The notes beneath the pieces were generated by a model that ran no database searches, was not told the DNA's origin, and saw nothing but the letters and a program-made list of their open reading frames with translations. Below are positions 1 through 6,194 of a stretch of DNA of 13,666 nucleotides, piece by piece. Location of the stretch: the NCBI GenBank assembly GCA_015233265.1, contig JADFXZ010000054.1:1-13666 (forward strand). Direction: 5' to 3'. Source of the DNA: Nitrospirota bacterium (GTDB lineage: Bacteria > Nitrospirota > Thermodesulfovibrionia > Thermodesulfovibrionales > Magnetobacteriaceae). A program made the translations under genes and the position numbers. How positions within the stretch are numbered: position 1 is the stretch's first letter; the number at the start of each line of letters is the position of its first letter.

Positions 1-238
1 TCAGCCCTTGCCCCGATATAGTAGTCCAAGTCTATGGTATAGGGGCAGAATGGCTGTGTACGTCAATAAAGCCGGGGCAGGTAACAAGCCCTGCGGCATC
101 GATGGTAGAAGCGGCCGCCGCGGTAACTCCTTCTGAGACAAAGGCAATCCTTGAGCCGTCGATTCCAATATTGGCTGAGTACGGCTCACTGCCTGTGCCG
201 TCGATGATGAGTGCGTTTTTAATTAATACGTCAAGCAT
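1..238 (-). pseudogene. N-acyl-D-amino-acid deacylase-type amidohydrolase, 5' part, frame broken (partial at window edge)
   Basis: The ATG at 238 opens a frame starting MLDVLIKNALIIDGTG. This is the N-terminal strand pair of the amidohydrolase superfamily (D-aminoacylase/dihydroorotase type). It continues to CPGFIDVHSH (residues 54-63), whose HxH would bind the first catalytic metal. Five residues later the frame meets a TAG (plus-strand 32-34), so only 68 residues are made, against roughly 500 expected. If one C is added to the C run (plus-strand G run 42-45), the frame reads on as TIDLDYYIGARA to the window edge, which looks more like the family. A frameshift or sequencing error is therefore the simplest explanation, and a short decayed gene the other. 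The start overlaps the end of the upstream EcfT-like gene by 8 nt, suggesting translational coupling. The family assignment is fairly sure. The exact substrate is not, because the discriminating part is outside the window. Confidence 0.6.
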
Positions 239-875
239 TGTTCTCCTTATTGTGACGCGTAAGTTCTCCGAAGACTCTCTCCGGACAATGAATTATCTCC
301 CCCAGCAAAGGCAGGGCAAGGGAAGCCGAAAGCCGCACCGTGTCTATTAATCTTGCAGACAGCCCCTCATAGTGGCTTGCCGCAGCCTTTTCCCTGAAAT
401 CAGTTTTAAGTCTTAGGACAATGGCCGGAAATGCCGTAAATGTCAACCCCGCAATCTCGATAAAATCCCTGAAGGCGGAGCCTTTTGCGGGGTTAGAGAC
501 CGGCAGCATTCTGTTTAATCCGGCAATCATCTCATCTACACTTGTGGTGAGCATCAGGACTTTTGCCCCTACTATCATCAGGAATACCCGCACAGTCTTT
601 ACAACCGCCTCGGTTAGCCCCTCATGGGTAATGTCAAAACCGGCAAATGAGGCAATAACCCTGCCGCCGGTAAATAACATGCCGGACATAAAGGTTATAA
701 ACAGAAATATAAAAATCGGCACAATACCAGTGCGAATTGACTTGTCTGGCAATAGGGAAAAAAAACATGCCGCTGCCGCACCGGATATTGCAAAAAAACT
801 CATATCTTTCATCAAAAATGTGACCGCTGTGAAAATCACATAAAGGGTAATCTTAAATTCGGGAGAGAATTTCAT
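231..875 (-). CDS. EcfT/CbiQ-like transmembrane protein (ECF transporter T-component family)
   Basis: A 214-residue hydrophobic protein with about five to six membrane segments (roughly residues 9-23, 27-43, 51-69, 92-108, 141-155 and 181-195). It has the typical EcfT/CbiQ middle section LTTSVDEMIAGLNRMLPVSNP (about 109-129), the loop that follows the central helices in T-components. Family members join a substrate-binding S-component to two ABC ATPases for vitamin or metal uptake. The ATPase-coupling helix normally shows an Ala-Arg-Gly motif. Here the equivalent stretch reads EKAAASHYEG (about 162-171), so that motif is degenerate. No ATPase or S-component gene is visible nearby; it is an orphan in this window. 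It lies 52 nt downstream of the amidase gene and overlaps the amidohydrolase start by 8 nt. No strong ribosome binding site is seen before the ATG. Family call is moderate; substrate is unknown. Confidence 0.62.
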   Translation of the reverse strand: MKFSPEFKITLYVIFTAVTFLMKDMSFFAISGAAAACFFSLLPDKSIRTGIVPIFIFLFITFMSGMLFTGGRVIASFAGFDITHEGLTEAVVKTVRVFLMIVGAKVLMLTTSVDEMIAGLNRMLPVSNPAKGSAFRDFIEIAGLTFTAFPAIVLRLKTDFREKAAASHYEGLSARLIDTVRLSASLALPLLGEIIHCPERVFGELTRHNKENNA

Positions 876-927
876 TTGTCTTATTTTATCTTATTTGGGG
901 GGGTTGGTCTGTCGGAAGCGCAACCGG

Positions 928-2466
928 CTATTTCTTATGTGCCGCTGCCTTGGCATACTGAATGGAGTCAGGCAGTGAAGTGACGTATTTGTTGATACCG
1001 GCGGCTATGGACTGGGCTAAAAGTTCCTTATACTCGTCAGTATTAAGGAGTTTCTCTTCTGTGGGATTAGTAATATACGATACCTCAACCAGAGCCGCAG
1101 GCATGGATGCCCCGACTAAGACATAGAACAAGGCCTGTTTGACGCCGTGGTCTGTCACGCCTCTGTGGCGTTTGCCGACTTTAGAGATCAAAGATTTTTG
1201 AATATAATGAGACAGGTGGAGCGACTCGTCGCGCTTGCTCTCGCGTGCCAGTGACGCCAGTATCAGGCCGAGGTCAGACTGAACCTCTTTCATCTGTTTC
1301 ATAGAGATGGCGTTTTCACGGGCGGCTACGCGCATAGCCTCGTCGGAGTTTGAGAAGTTAAGAAAGTATGTCTCAATCCCATTGAGCGACGATGAGTTAT
1401 TGGCATTAGCGTGAATGGAGACGAAGAGATCTGCCCTTTTTCCATTGGCAATAGCAGTGCGCTCATCAAGCGAGATGAACGTGTCATCGGAGCGTGTCAT
1501 ATGCACATCGAAATAATACTTTTCTCTGAGAATCCTTGCAAGCTGCAACGATATATCGAGAACGACATCCTTCTCTTTAAGGCCGCTTTTACTCATTGCG
1601 CCCGGGTCATGGCCGCCGTGGCCAGGGTCAATGACGATGGTCTTTTTGGCAATCAGCGCCTCGGCTTGACGAGTGTCTTTTTCTTTGGCCTTGTGCTTAG
1701 TATCGCCGGGTTTGACGGCCTCAGGAGTTTTCTCAGGTTCTGCTATTATCTGCGGTGATTTCTCAGGCAATTTCTCCTGTAATTTCTCCGGGATTTTCTC
1801 GGTATATTTCTCTGGCGCCGGCTCCTTTGGCTTTTCTATTAGTTTAAATGTCTCTTTAGCCGCTTCCGGCTTAGTTATGTCCGACTCTTTAACTGGCGGC
1901 TCTTTGACGGGTTCATGGATGAGTTCGGGTTCTTTAGCTTTAGCGGCCTCCATGACAACTGGCGGGGCGTCAGCGGCGGGTTTATCGAAAATCTCCTTTT
2001 CGTTTATGGCCTTGTCCGCTGGTTTGTCAACTTGTTTTTCCACAACTGTCGAATTGTCTCTTGCCCCGTATATATCTACGACAAGCCTGTCAGGGTTGAC
2101 CAGCGTAAAAATCTTATAATCCTCGAAATTATCCAGGTCAACAACAACCCTGACTGTCTCTTTGTCGAACTGCCCGACTCGAATCCTTTTGACAATTGAG
2201 TTGTCGACATCTACCTGTCTCTTCGTAAAATTCTGAACGGAGGCGTGTTCGATATCGAAATATATCTTTTTGCTGTCCTTAAGCTCACCTTTTTTAAATT
2301 TTGTCAGCGAAAGAAGGTCAATGACAACGCGCACATAGTCCTTCGAGGCGAAATAGCGAACATCCTTAATCTGAGTAATAGCTGGTGAGCTGGCAGCTGA
2401 TATGCCGTAATAACAACCAAGTGCAAAGCATAACATTATGATGAGAGCTAAGAAACGGCGCAGCAT
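928..2466 (-). CDS. amiC: N-acetylmuramoyl-L-alanine amidase with AMIN domain (AmiC-like)
   Basis: A 512-residue exported zinc amidase that cleaves the bond between MurNAc and L-Ala in peptidoglycan, as in daughter-cell separation. The N-terminus (residues 1-25) is a signal peptide: LRR, a hydrophobic core, then SAAS. Residues about 30-134 form an AMIN domain, which in the family localises the enzyme to the envelope or septum. Residues about 137-270 are a low-complexity linker rich in Lys, Glu and Pro with EKxPEK-type repeats, probably a flexible spacer in the periplasm. The Amidase_3 domain runs from about 275 to 495. It has DPGHGG (280-285, zinc His 283), Glu 298, SIHAN (350-354, zinc His 352) and the catalytic ALVEVSYITNP (Glu 461). 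All key residues are present, so it should be active. The start ATG shares one base with the stop of the NifU-like gene (TAATG). The symbol reflects AmiC-like architecture, not proven orthology. Confidence 0.9.
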   Translation of the reverse strand: MLRRFLALIIMLCFALGCYYGISAASSPAITQIKDVRYFASKDYVRVVIDLLSLTKFKKGELKDSKKIYFDIEHASVQNFTKRQVDVDNSIVKRIRVGQFDKETVRVVVDLDNFEDYKIFTLVNPDRLVVDIYGARDNSTVVEKQVDKPADKAINEKEIFDKPAADAPPVVMEAAKAKEPELIHEPVKEPPVKESDITKPEAAKETFKLIEKPKEPAPEKYTEKIPEKLQEKLPEKSPQIIAEPEKTPEAVKPGDTKHKAKEKDTRQAEALIAKKTIVIDPGHGGHDPGAMSKSGLKEKDVVLDISLQLARILREKYYFDVHMTRSDDTFISLDERTAIANGKRADLFVSIHANANNSSSLNGIETYFLNFSNSDEAMRVAARENAISMKQMKEVQSDLGLILASLARESKRDESLHLSHYIQKSLISKVGKRHRGVTDHGVKQALFYVLVGASMPAALVEVSYITNPTEEKLLNTDEYKELLAQSIAAGINKYVTSLPDSIQYAKAAAHKK

Positions 2467-2687
2467 TAGACGGCTTTAACCCCCTTGAGAAATGGCAGAG
2501 CGTCAAGAATGGTCCTCTCGACCCAATTCTTCATCGTAAGGCCGGCCATCGGGCAGGTCTCGCAAGCACCTAAGAGCCGCACATACAGTATATCGTCCCG
2601 AACATCGAGCACATCAATACCGCCGCCCTCGGCCTTTAGACCAACCCTGACCTTCTCTATCACCCTATCGAGAGCTTCTTTATCCAT
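2466..2687 (-). CDS. NifU C-terminal-domain-like Fe-S scaffold protein
   Basis: A 73-residue protein made only of the NifU C-terminal (Nfu) domain. The fold signature is clear: an N-terminal helix (EALDRVIEKVRVGLKAEGG), two strands (IDVLDVRDDILYVRL), then the cluster-binding loop GACETCPM with Cys 42 and Cys 45, and a C-terminal helix with VERTILDALP. Nfu proteins hold a 4Fe-4S cluster between two subunits and pass it to client enzymes in the cytoplasm. The upstream frame has no other ATG, GTG or TTG before a stop, so the ATG at 2687 is the only start. The ribosome binding site is weak and distant (a GAGGAT about 15 nt away). It is probably the first gene of the minus-strand block and ends in a one-base TAATG overlap with the amidase gene. 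Confidence 0.88.
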   Translation of the reverse strand: MDKEALDRVIEKVRVGLKAEGGGIDVLDVRDDILYVRLLGACETCPMAGLTMKNWVERTILDALPFLKGVKAV

Positions 2688-2715
2688 ATTGTCTATGTAT
2701 TCATCCTCATACTCA

Positions 2716-2745
2716 ATTATATCACATATCTCACTATTTTACTAA
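2716..2745 (-). promoter_or_regulatory. Probable sigma-70-type promoter of the NifU-like/amidase block
   Basis: The minus strand carries a perfect -10 hexamer TATAAT at 2721-2716. A poor -35 (TTAGTA, 2745-2740) lies 18 nt upstream. Transcription would begin near 2709, giving a leader of about 22 nt before the ATG at 2687. Only the -10 is convincing. Confidence 0.42.
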
Positions 2746-2899
2746 CACAATAATCATATCGGCGGGATATTATATTTCTTTAAGGAAAAGAACGAGGGAT
2801 GGGGTGGGTCATCTGTGGCTGGATGAGAATATGCCAAAGAACATCAATGTTATTGTCAAACTGTCATAGTATTTCAGCAGGGCAATTGCCATATATCAG

Positions 2900-2915
2900 G
2901 GCAAACGCATTTGAA
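2900..2915 (+). repeat. Left terminal inverted repeat of the MITE-like element
   Basis: The 16-mer GGCAAACGCATTTGAA, exact reverse complement of 3028-3043. It is preceded by CAG and the 9-bp direct repeat GCCATATAT. Confidence 0.8.
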
Positions 2916-3027
2916 TAATAAAGCATAAATTGTCTATGTAAGCAGTCTGCCTTGTTCCTTGCCGTCATTGCGGACAAGCCGGAATGATGAAATAAGGGCG
3001 GCAATAATATATTAGGCTACTGAAATT

Positions 3028-3043
3028 TTCAAATGCGTTTGCC
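3028..3043 (-). repeat. Right terminal inverted repeat of the MITE-like element
   Basis: The plus strand reads TTCAAATGCGTTTGCC, exact reverse complement of 2900-2915. Its outer end plus the next A forms TTGCCA, a possible -35 box for the downstream operon. Confidence 0.8.
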
Positions 3044-3067
3044 ATATGCCATATATGCTAATTCAAT
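3039..3067 (+). promoter_or_regulatory. Possible promoter of the plus-strand operon, -35 inside the MITE end
   Basis: TTGCCA at 3039-3044 matches the -35 consensus at five of six positions. Exactly 17 nt downstream is TTCAAT at 3062-3067, matching the -10 consensus at four of six. Transcription would start near 3074, leaving a leader of about 16 nt before the ATG at 3090. The fit is moderate and there is no strong ribosome binding site in that leader. Confidence 0.33.
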
Positions 3068-3089
3068 CGTTTTATGTTAAAATCGAGCA

Positions 3090-4085
3090 ATGTCAGACAA
3101 TCAGAATAAGGCAATGACCGCTGACCCCGCTGTTCTCAGCGTAAAGAGGTACTCTCTGGCCGATAGAATGAGCAAGGTCGCCCTCGATAAGATTGGCAGA
3201 TCATATAATCACGGCGGGCTGTTTTCGGAGTTTTTATCAAGCCTTCCAGATATTCTGGCGGCATCTGAACTATTGCGTGCGGCAGCGGCAATCGCCGAGG
3301 CTCATCGTAACGGGCGCCCCGTCATATTAGGCATGGGTGCTCATCCAATAAAGGTTGGCCTCTCACCCATTATCATTGATTTGATGGAACGCGGCGTCAT
3401 AACCGCTGTAGCCACAAACGGGGCCTCTATCGTCCACGACTTCGAGCTTGCATATGCTGGCTTTACAAGCGAGGACGTGGCCGCCGAGCTTTGCAAGGGC
3501 ACGTTTGGTATGGCCCAAGAGACCGGGGTTATGCTTAATACCGCTATCATTAAAGCAGTAGAGAAGGGGCTTGGGCTTGGTAAGGCCATCGGCTCGTTTA
3601 TTCTGCATGAAAAGACGGTTAAATATAAGGAAATCAGCATATTCGCGCGCGCCTGCGAGTTAGGGGTGCCGGCAACGGTGCATGTCGCCATTGGAACTGA
3701 CATCATTCATATGCACCCGGAGGCCGACGGAGCCGCCATCGGAGAGGGCAGCCTGCGGGATTTCCGCCTCCTTGCCAGCCTTATCAGGGGGCTTGAGGGC
3801 GGCGTATTTATTAATCTTGGCTCTGCCGTCATTATCCCAGAGGTCTTTATGAAGGCCCTTAATCTGGCTAGAAATATAAGCGGCGCTGATAAGCAAATTC
3901 AGCGCTTTACCGCTATCAACATGGACTTTATCAGCCACTACAGGGCACAGGTCAATGTGCTGCAGCGTCCGGCGCACGGAAGTGGCACTGCCATTAATCT
4001 CATCGGCCACCACGAGATAATGTTTCCGCTTCTTGCGGCAGCCATTAAAGAACACCTCAAAGGACACGACTGCGATGGAAGTTAA
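3090..4085 (+). CDS. Deoxyhypusine synthase-like protein lacking the catalytic lysine motif
   Basis: A 331-residue cytoplasmic protein. Several stretches match the deoxyhypusine synthase (DHS) fold: GMGAHPIKVGLSP (81-93), ATNGASIVHDFE (108-119, where DHS has TTAGGVEED), GTDIIHMHP...GEGSLRDF (202-225, like the DHS LTDGSLGD loop) and NLGSAVIIPEVF (242-253, like VLGGGVVKHH). These form the Rossmann-like NAD site in DHS. The C-terminal DHS motif SWGK, with the lysine that carries the aminobutyl intermediate, is absent; the region reads DFISHYRAQVNVLQRP (279-294). So it is probably a DHS-family homologue with another activity. Most bacteria also lack the eIF5A substrate. It leads the operon and overlaps argD by 11 nt. 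The ATG at 3090 has a weak ribosome site; ATG 3114 is an in-frame alternative. Function is unknown. Confidence 0.72.
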   Translation: MSDNQNKAMTADPAVLSVKRYSLADRMSKVALDKIGRSYNHGGLFSEFLSSLPDILAASELLRAAAAIAEAHRNGRPVILGMGAHPIKVGLSPIIIDLMERGVITAVATNGASIVHDFELAYAGFTSEDVAAELCKGTFGMAQETGVMLNTAIIKAVEKGLGLGKAIGSFILHEKTVKYKEISIFARACELGVPATVHVAIGTDIIHMHPEADGAAIGEGSLRDFRLLASLIRGLEGGVFINLGSAVIIPEVFMKALNLARNISGADKQIQRFTAINMDFISHYRAQVNVLQRPAHGSGTAINLIGHHEIMFPLLAAAIKEHLKGHDCDGS

Positions 4086-5274
4086 AAAACTACTGGATGA
4101 CTCAAGTCAATATATAATGGACACATATAAGCGTTTTCCGGTTGTGTTTATAAAGGGCCGGGGGATGAAGCTCTGGAGCGCTGACGGCAAAGAGTATCTG
4201 GATTTTATGGCCGGTATTGCCGTAAATATCCTTGGGCACTGCCATCCGCGACATGTCGTGGCTATTCAGAAGCAGGCTCAGAAGCTGGTGCATATCTCAA
4301 ACCTCTACCACAACGAATATCAGATAAAGCTGGCTAAGCTCTTGTGTGATTATTCGTTTGCTGATAAGATATTTTTTTCTAATTCCGGTGCCGAGGCCAA
4401 CGAAGCGGCAATAAAACTGGCAAGAAAACACTCAAAAGAGCGTTTTGGCGCCGAGAAGACAGGCATCATTACTGCGTTAAATTCCTTTCACGGCCGCACG
4501 ATAGCCACGCTTACCGCTACCGGGCAGCCAAAACTGCAAAGCGGCTTTGACCCTCTGACCCCCGGCTTTTCCCATGTCCCGTTTAACGACTACGAGGCCC
4601 TTAAGTCAGCCATCGACGAAAACACCTGCGCCATTATGCTTGAGCCAATTCAGGGCGAGGGCGGCGTGAAAATGCCCTCCACCGATTATTTTAAGCATGT
4701 CCGCGACCTTTGCACGAGGCTTGGAATCCTGTTGATATTCGATGAGATTCAAACCGGCACCGGCAGAACCGGGACACTGTTTGCCTACGAACAGTACGGC
4801 ATCGAGCCAGATATATTGACCCTGGCAAAAGGACTTGGCGGCGGCTTCCCCATCGGGGCAACCCTGGCAAGAGACGAAGTGGCAAAGACCTTCACTCAAG
4901 GCAGTCACGGCTCCACATTTGGCGGCAATCCGCTGGCGTGCGCAGTTGCCCTTGCAACCATTGAAACACTGCTTGAAGACGGCATCATGCTCAGCGAATG
5001 CCGCAGAATGGGGGAATATTTCATGGAAAGCCTCATAAAACTTCAGAAACAGTTCCCCAAGGTAATCACAGATGTCAGAGGCAGGGGTCTTTTAATCGGC
5101 ATGGAGCTGACCCGTGAGTGTGCTATGGTGGCCCAGGCATGCTTCGAGCGCGGGATACTAATTAACTGCACGGCGGGAAACACGCTGAGATTCATGCCTC
5201 CACTAATTGTTACAGAGGAGGACATTGACCGGCTGATAAGCGTTCTAAAGGACATCTTGGAGAGGCTGTCATGA
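4075..5274 (+). CDS. argD: Acetylornithine aminotransferase
   Basis: A PLP-dependent class III aminotransferase of 399 residues (E. coli ArgD is about 406). It makes N-acetylornithine from N-acetylglutamate semialdehyde with glutamate as amino donor, in arginine synthesis. Visible motifs are NSGAEANEAAIKLAR (103-117, phosphate binding), NSFHGRT (136-142), EPIQGEGG (190-197), the PLP-pyridine Asp in IFDEIQTGTGRTG (221-233), the Schiff-base lysine 252 in LAKGLGGGFPIGA, and STFGGNPLAC (280-289). I chose the ATG at 4075: the protein then starts where the family does, and AAAGGA lies 10 nt upstream. The ATG at 4033 would add 14 residues lying over the upstream gene. The first bases overlap the DHS-like gene by 11 nt, and the stop overlaps argF by 4 nt (ATGA). 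Such enzymes may also use succinyl-diaminopimelate in lysine synthesis. Confidence 0.93.
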   Translation: MEVKKLLDDSSQYIMDTYKRFPVVFIKGRGMKLWSADGKEYLDFMAGIAVNILGHCHPRHVVAIQKQAQKLVHISNLYHNEYQIKLAKLLCDYSFADKIFFSNSGAEANEAAIKLARKHSKERFGAEKTGIITALNSFHGRTIATLTATGQPKLQSGFDPLTPGFSHVPFNDYEALKSAIDENTCAIMLEPIQGEGGVKMPSTDYFKHVRDLCTRLGILLIFDEIQTGTGRTGTLFAYEQYGIEPDILTLAKGLGGGFPIGATLARDEVAKTFTQGSHGSTFGGNPLACAVALATIETLLEDGIMLSECRRMGEYFMESLIKLQKQFPKVITDVRGRGLLIGMELTRECAMVAQACFERGILINCTAGNTLRFMPPLIVTEEDIDRLISVLKDILERLS

Positions 5275-6170
5275 AAAAACGGGATTTCCTTACCATAAGA
5301 GACTTCACACCCACTGAAATAGCCGCACTGCTTGAGCGGGCAGCTGAATTTAAAAGCGGCATGACGTCGGGGGATAAGCCTTTGTTTGGCAAGAGCGTTG
5401 GGATGTTGTTTTATAAGACCTCAACCCGGACGAGAATATCTTTTGAGGTTGGCATATACCAGCTTGGCGGACAGCCGCTTTATATCACACAGGGGCAGAG
5501 CCAGCTAAGCAGAGGTGAGCCGATTGCAGATACGGCGCGTGTGTTTTCACGCTATCTCAGCGGGATTGTTATTCGCACATTCGAGCATAATATAGCCGCG
5601 GAATTTGCCGCGTATTCTTCCGTCCCGGTGATAAACGGCCTTACCGACACTCACCACCCGTGTCAAATTATTGCTGATTTAATGACGATAAAAGAAAAAA
5701 AAGGGCGCCTTGAGGGCATTAAAATTGCCTACATAGGTGACGGCAACAACGTGGCGAACTCCTTGATAGAAGGGGCGCTCCAGATGGGCATGGATCTTGC
5801 CGTTGCCTCACCGGAAGGTTATGAGCCGTCACCCGGCATTTTAAAAGATGCCGCCAGCCGGATAACCGTCGTCACAGACCCGAAAGACGCCGCCGCTGGT
5901 GCTGATTGCCTCTACACAGATGTCTGGATAAGCATGGGCGACAAGGAAGAGGAAATCGCGGACAAACAATCTAAATTCGCGGCATACCAAATAAACGGCA
6001 AGCTCTTGTCCTACGCTAAACCGGACTGCACAGTGCTGCACTGCCTTCCCGCCCACAGGGGGCAGGAGATAACAGACGCCGTCATCGAAGGCCCGAATAG
6101 CGCCGTCTTTGATCAGGCGGAAAACCGTCTTCACACGCAAAAGGCTGTGCTGGAGATGCTCATTAAATAA
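5271..6170 (+). CDS. argF: Ornithine carbamoyltransferase
   Basis: A 299-residue enzyme that joins carbamoyl phosphate to ornithine to give citrulline, the next step but one after ArgD (after release of the acetyl group). The length is normal for the family. The carbamoyl-phosphate motif STRTR is at 51-55 (in YKTSTRTRISFE), HPCQ at 129-132, and the ornithine-side motifs DVWISMG at 217-223 and HCLPAHRG at 257-264. All catalytic motifs are intact. The SMG motif and ordinary loop fit ornithine rather than N-acetylornithine as substrate, though that separation is inferred. It starts in a 4-nt ATGA overlap with argD, so the two are translationally coupled. There is a 24-nt gap to rnj. Confidence 0.93.
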   Translation: MKKRDFLTIRDFTPTEIAALLERAAEFKSGMTSGDKPLFGKSVGMLFYKTSTRTRISFEVGIYQLGGQPLYITQGQSQLSRGEPIADTARVFSRYLSGIVIRTFEHNIAAEFAAYSSVPVINGLTDTHHPCQIIADLMTIKEKKGRLEGIKIAYIGDGNNVANSLIEGALQMGMDLAVASPEGYEPSPGILKDAASRITVVTDPKDAAAGADCLYTDVWISMGDKEEEIADKQSKFAAYQINGKLLSYAKPDCTVLHCLPAHRGQEITDAVIEGPNSAVFDQAENRLHTQKAVLEMLIK

Positions 6171-6194
6171 TGACTACTATCACAGGGAAATGAA

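Larger units (their letters stand above)
2897..3047. mobile_element. MITE-like non-coding element with 16-bp terminal inverted repeats
   Basis: GGCAAACGCATTTGAA at 2900-2915 is repeated as its exact reverse complement at 3028-3043, giving 16/16 matching terminal inverted repeats 144 bp apart end to end. Just outside them the 9-mer GCCATATAT occurs as a direct repeat (2888-2896 and 3048-3056), as expected of a target-site duplication. The bounds are set by that repeat and are uncertain by a few bases. The inside has no ORF. It contains an imperfect hairpin (CTTGCCG at about 2957-2963 pairing with CGG-A-CAAG) and AT-rich flanks. The structure is that of a small non-autonomous transposon mobilised by a transposase encoded elsewhere. 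An attenuator-like or REP-like repeat is the alternative. Confidence 0.6.
2688..3089. other. Divergent intergenic region, 402 bp, no gene
   Basis: This region separates the minus-strand NifU-like gene from the plus-strand operon. It contains the minus-strand promoter near 2716-2745, a MITE-like element at about 2897-3047, and a possible plus-strand promoter at 3039-3067. I found no tRNA, riboswitch or convincing ORF. The stretch 2746-2880 has no structure I can name apart from the short palindrome GGCAATTGCC at 2881-2890. Confidence 0.7.

Noticed and set aside
1673..2119. Plus-strand open frame of 148 codons opposite the amidase linker
   Set aside because: Its Ser/Gly/Phe-rich translation is the mirror of the Lys/Glu/Pro-rich linker on the other strand, a shadow of the real gene.
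2412..2466. Lipoprotein signal in the amidase N-terminus
   Set aside because: The residues before Cys 18 are Phe-Ala-Leu-Gly, a poor lipobox; an ordinary signal peptide ending near SAAS fits better.
2770..2869. Open frame ending in LDENMPKNINVIVKLS as a gene remnant
   Set aside because: It is short, has no suitable start with a ribosome site, and I see no family match; chance is the simplest explanation.
4033..4074. Longer start for argD
   Set aside because: The added 14 residues overlap the C-terminal coding part of the upstream gene, while ATG 4075 has a usable AAAGGA upstream and gives a normal ArgD N-terminus.
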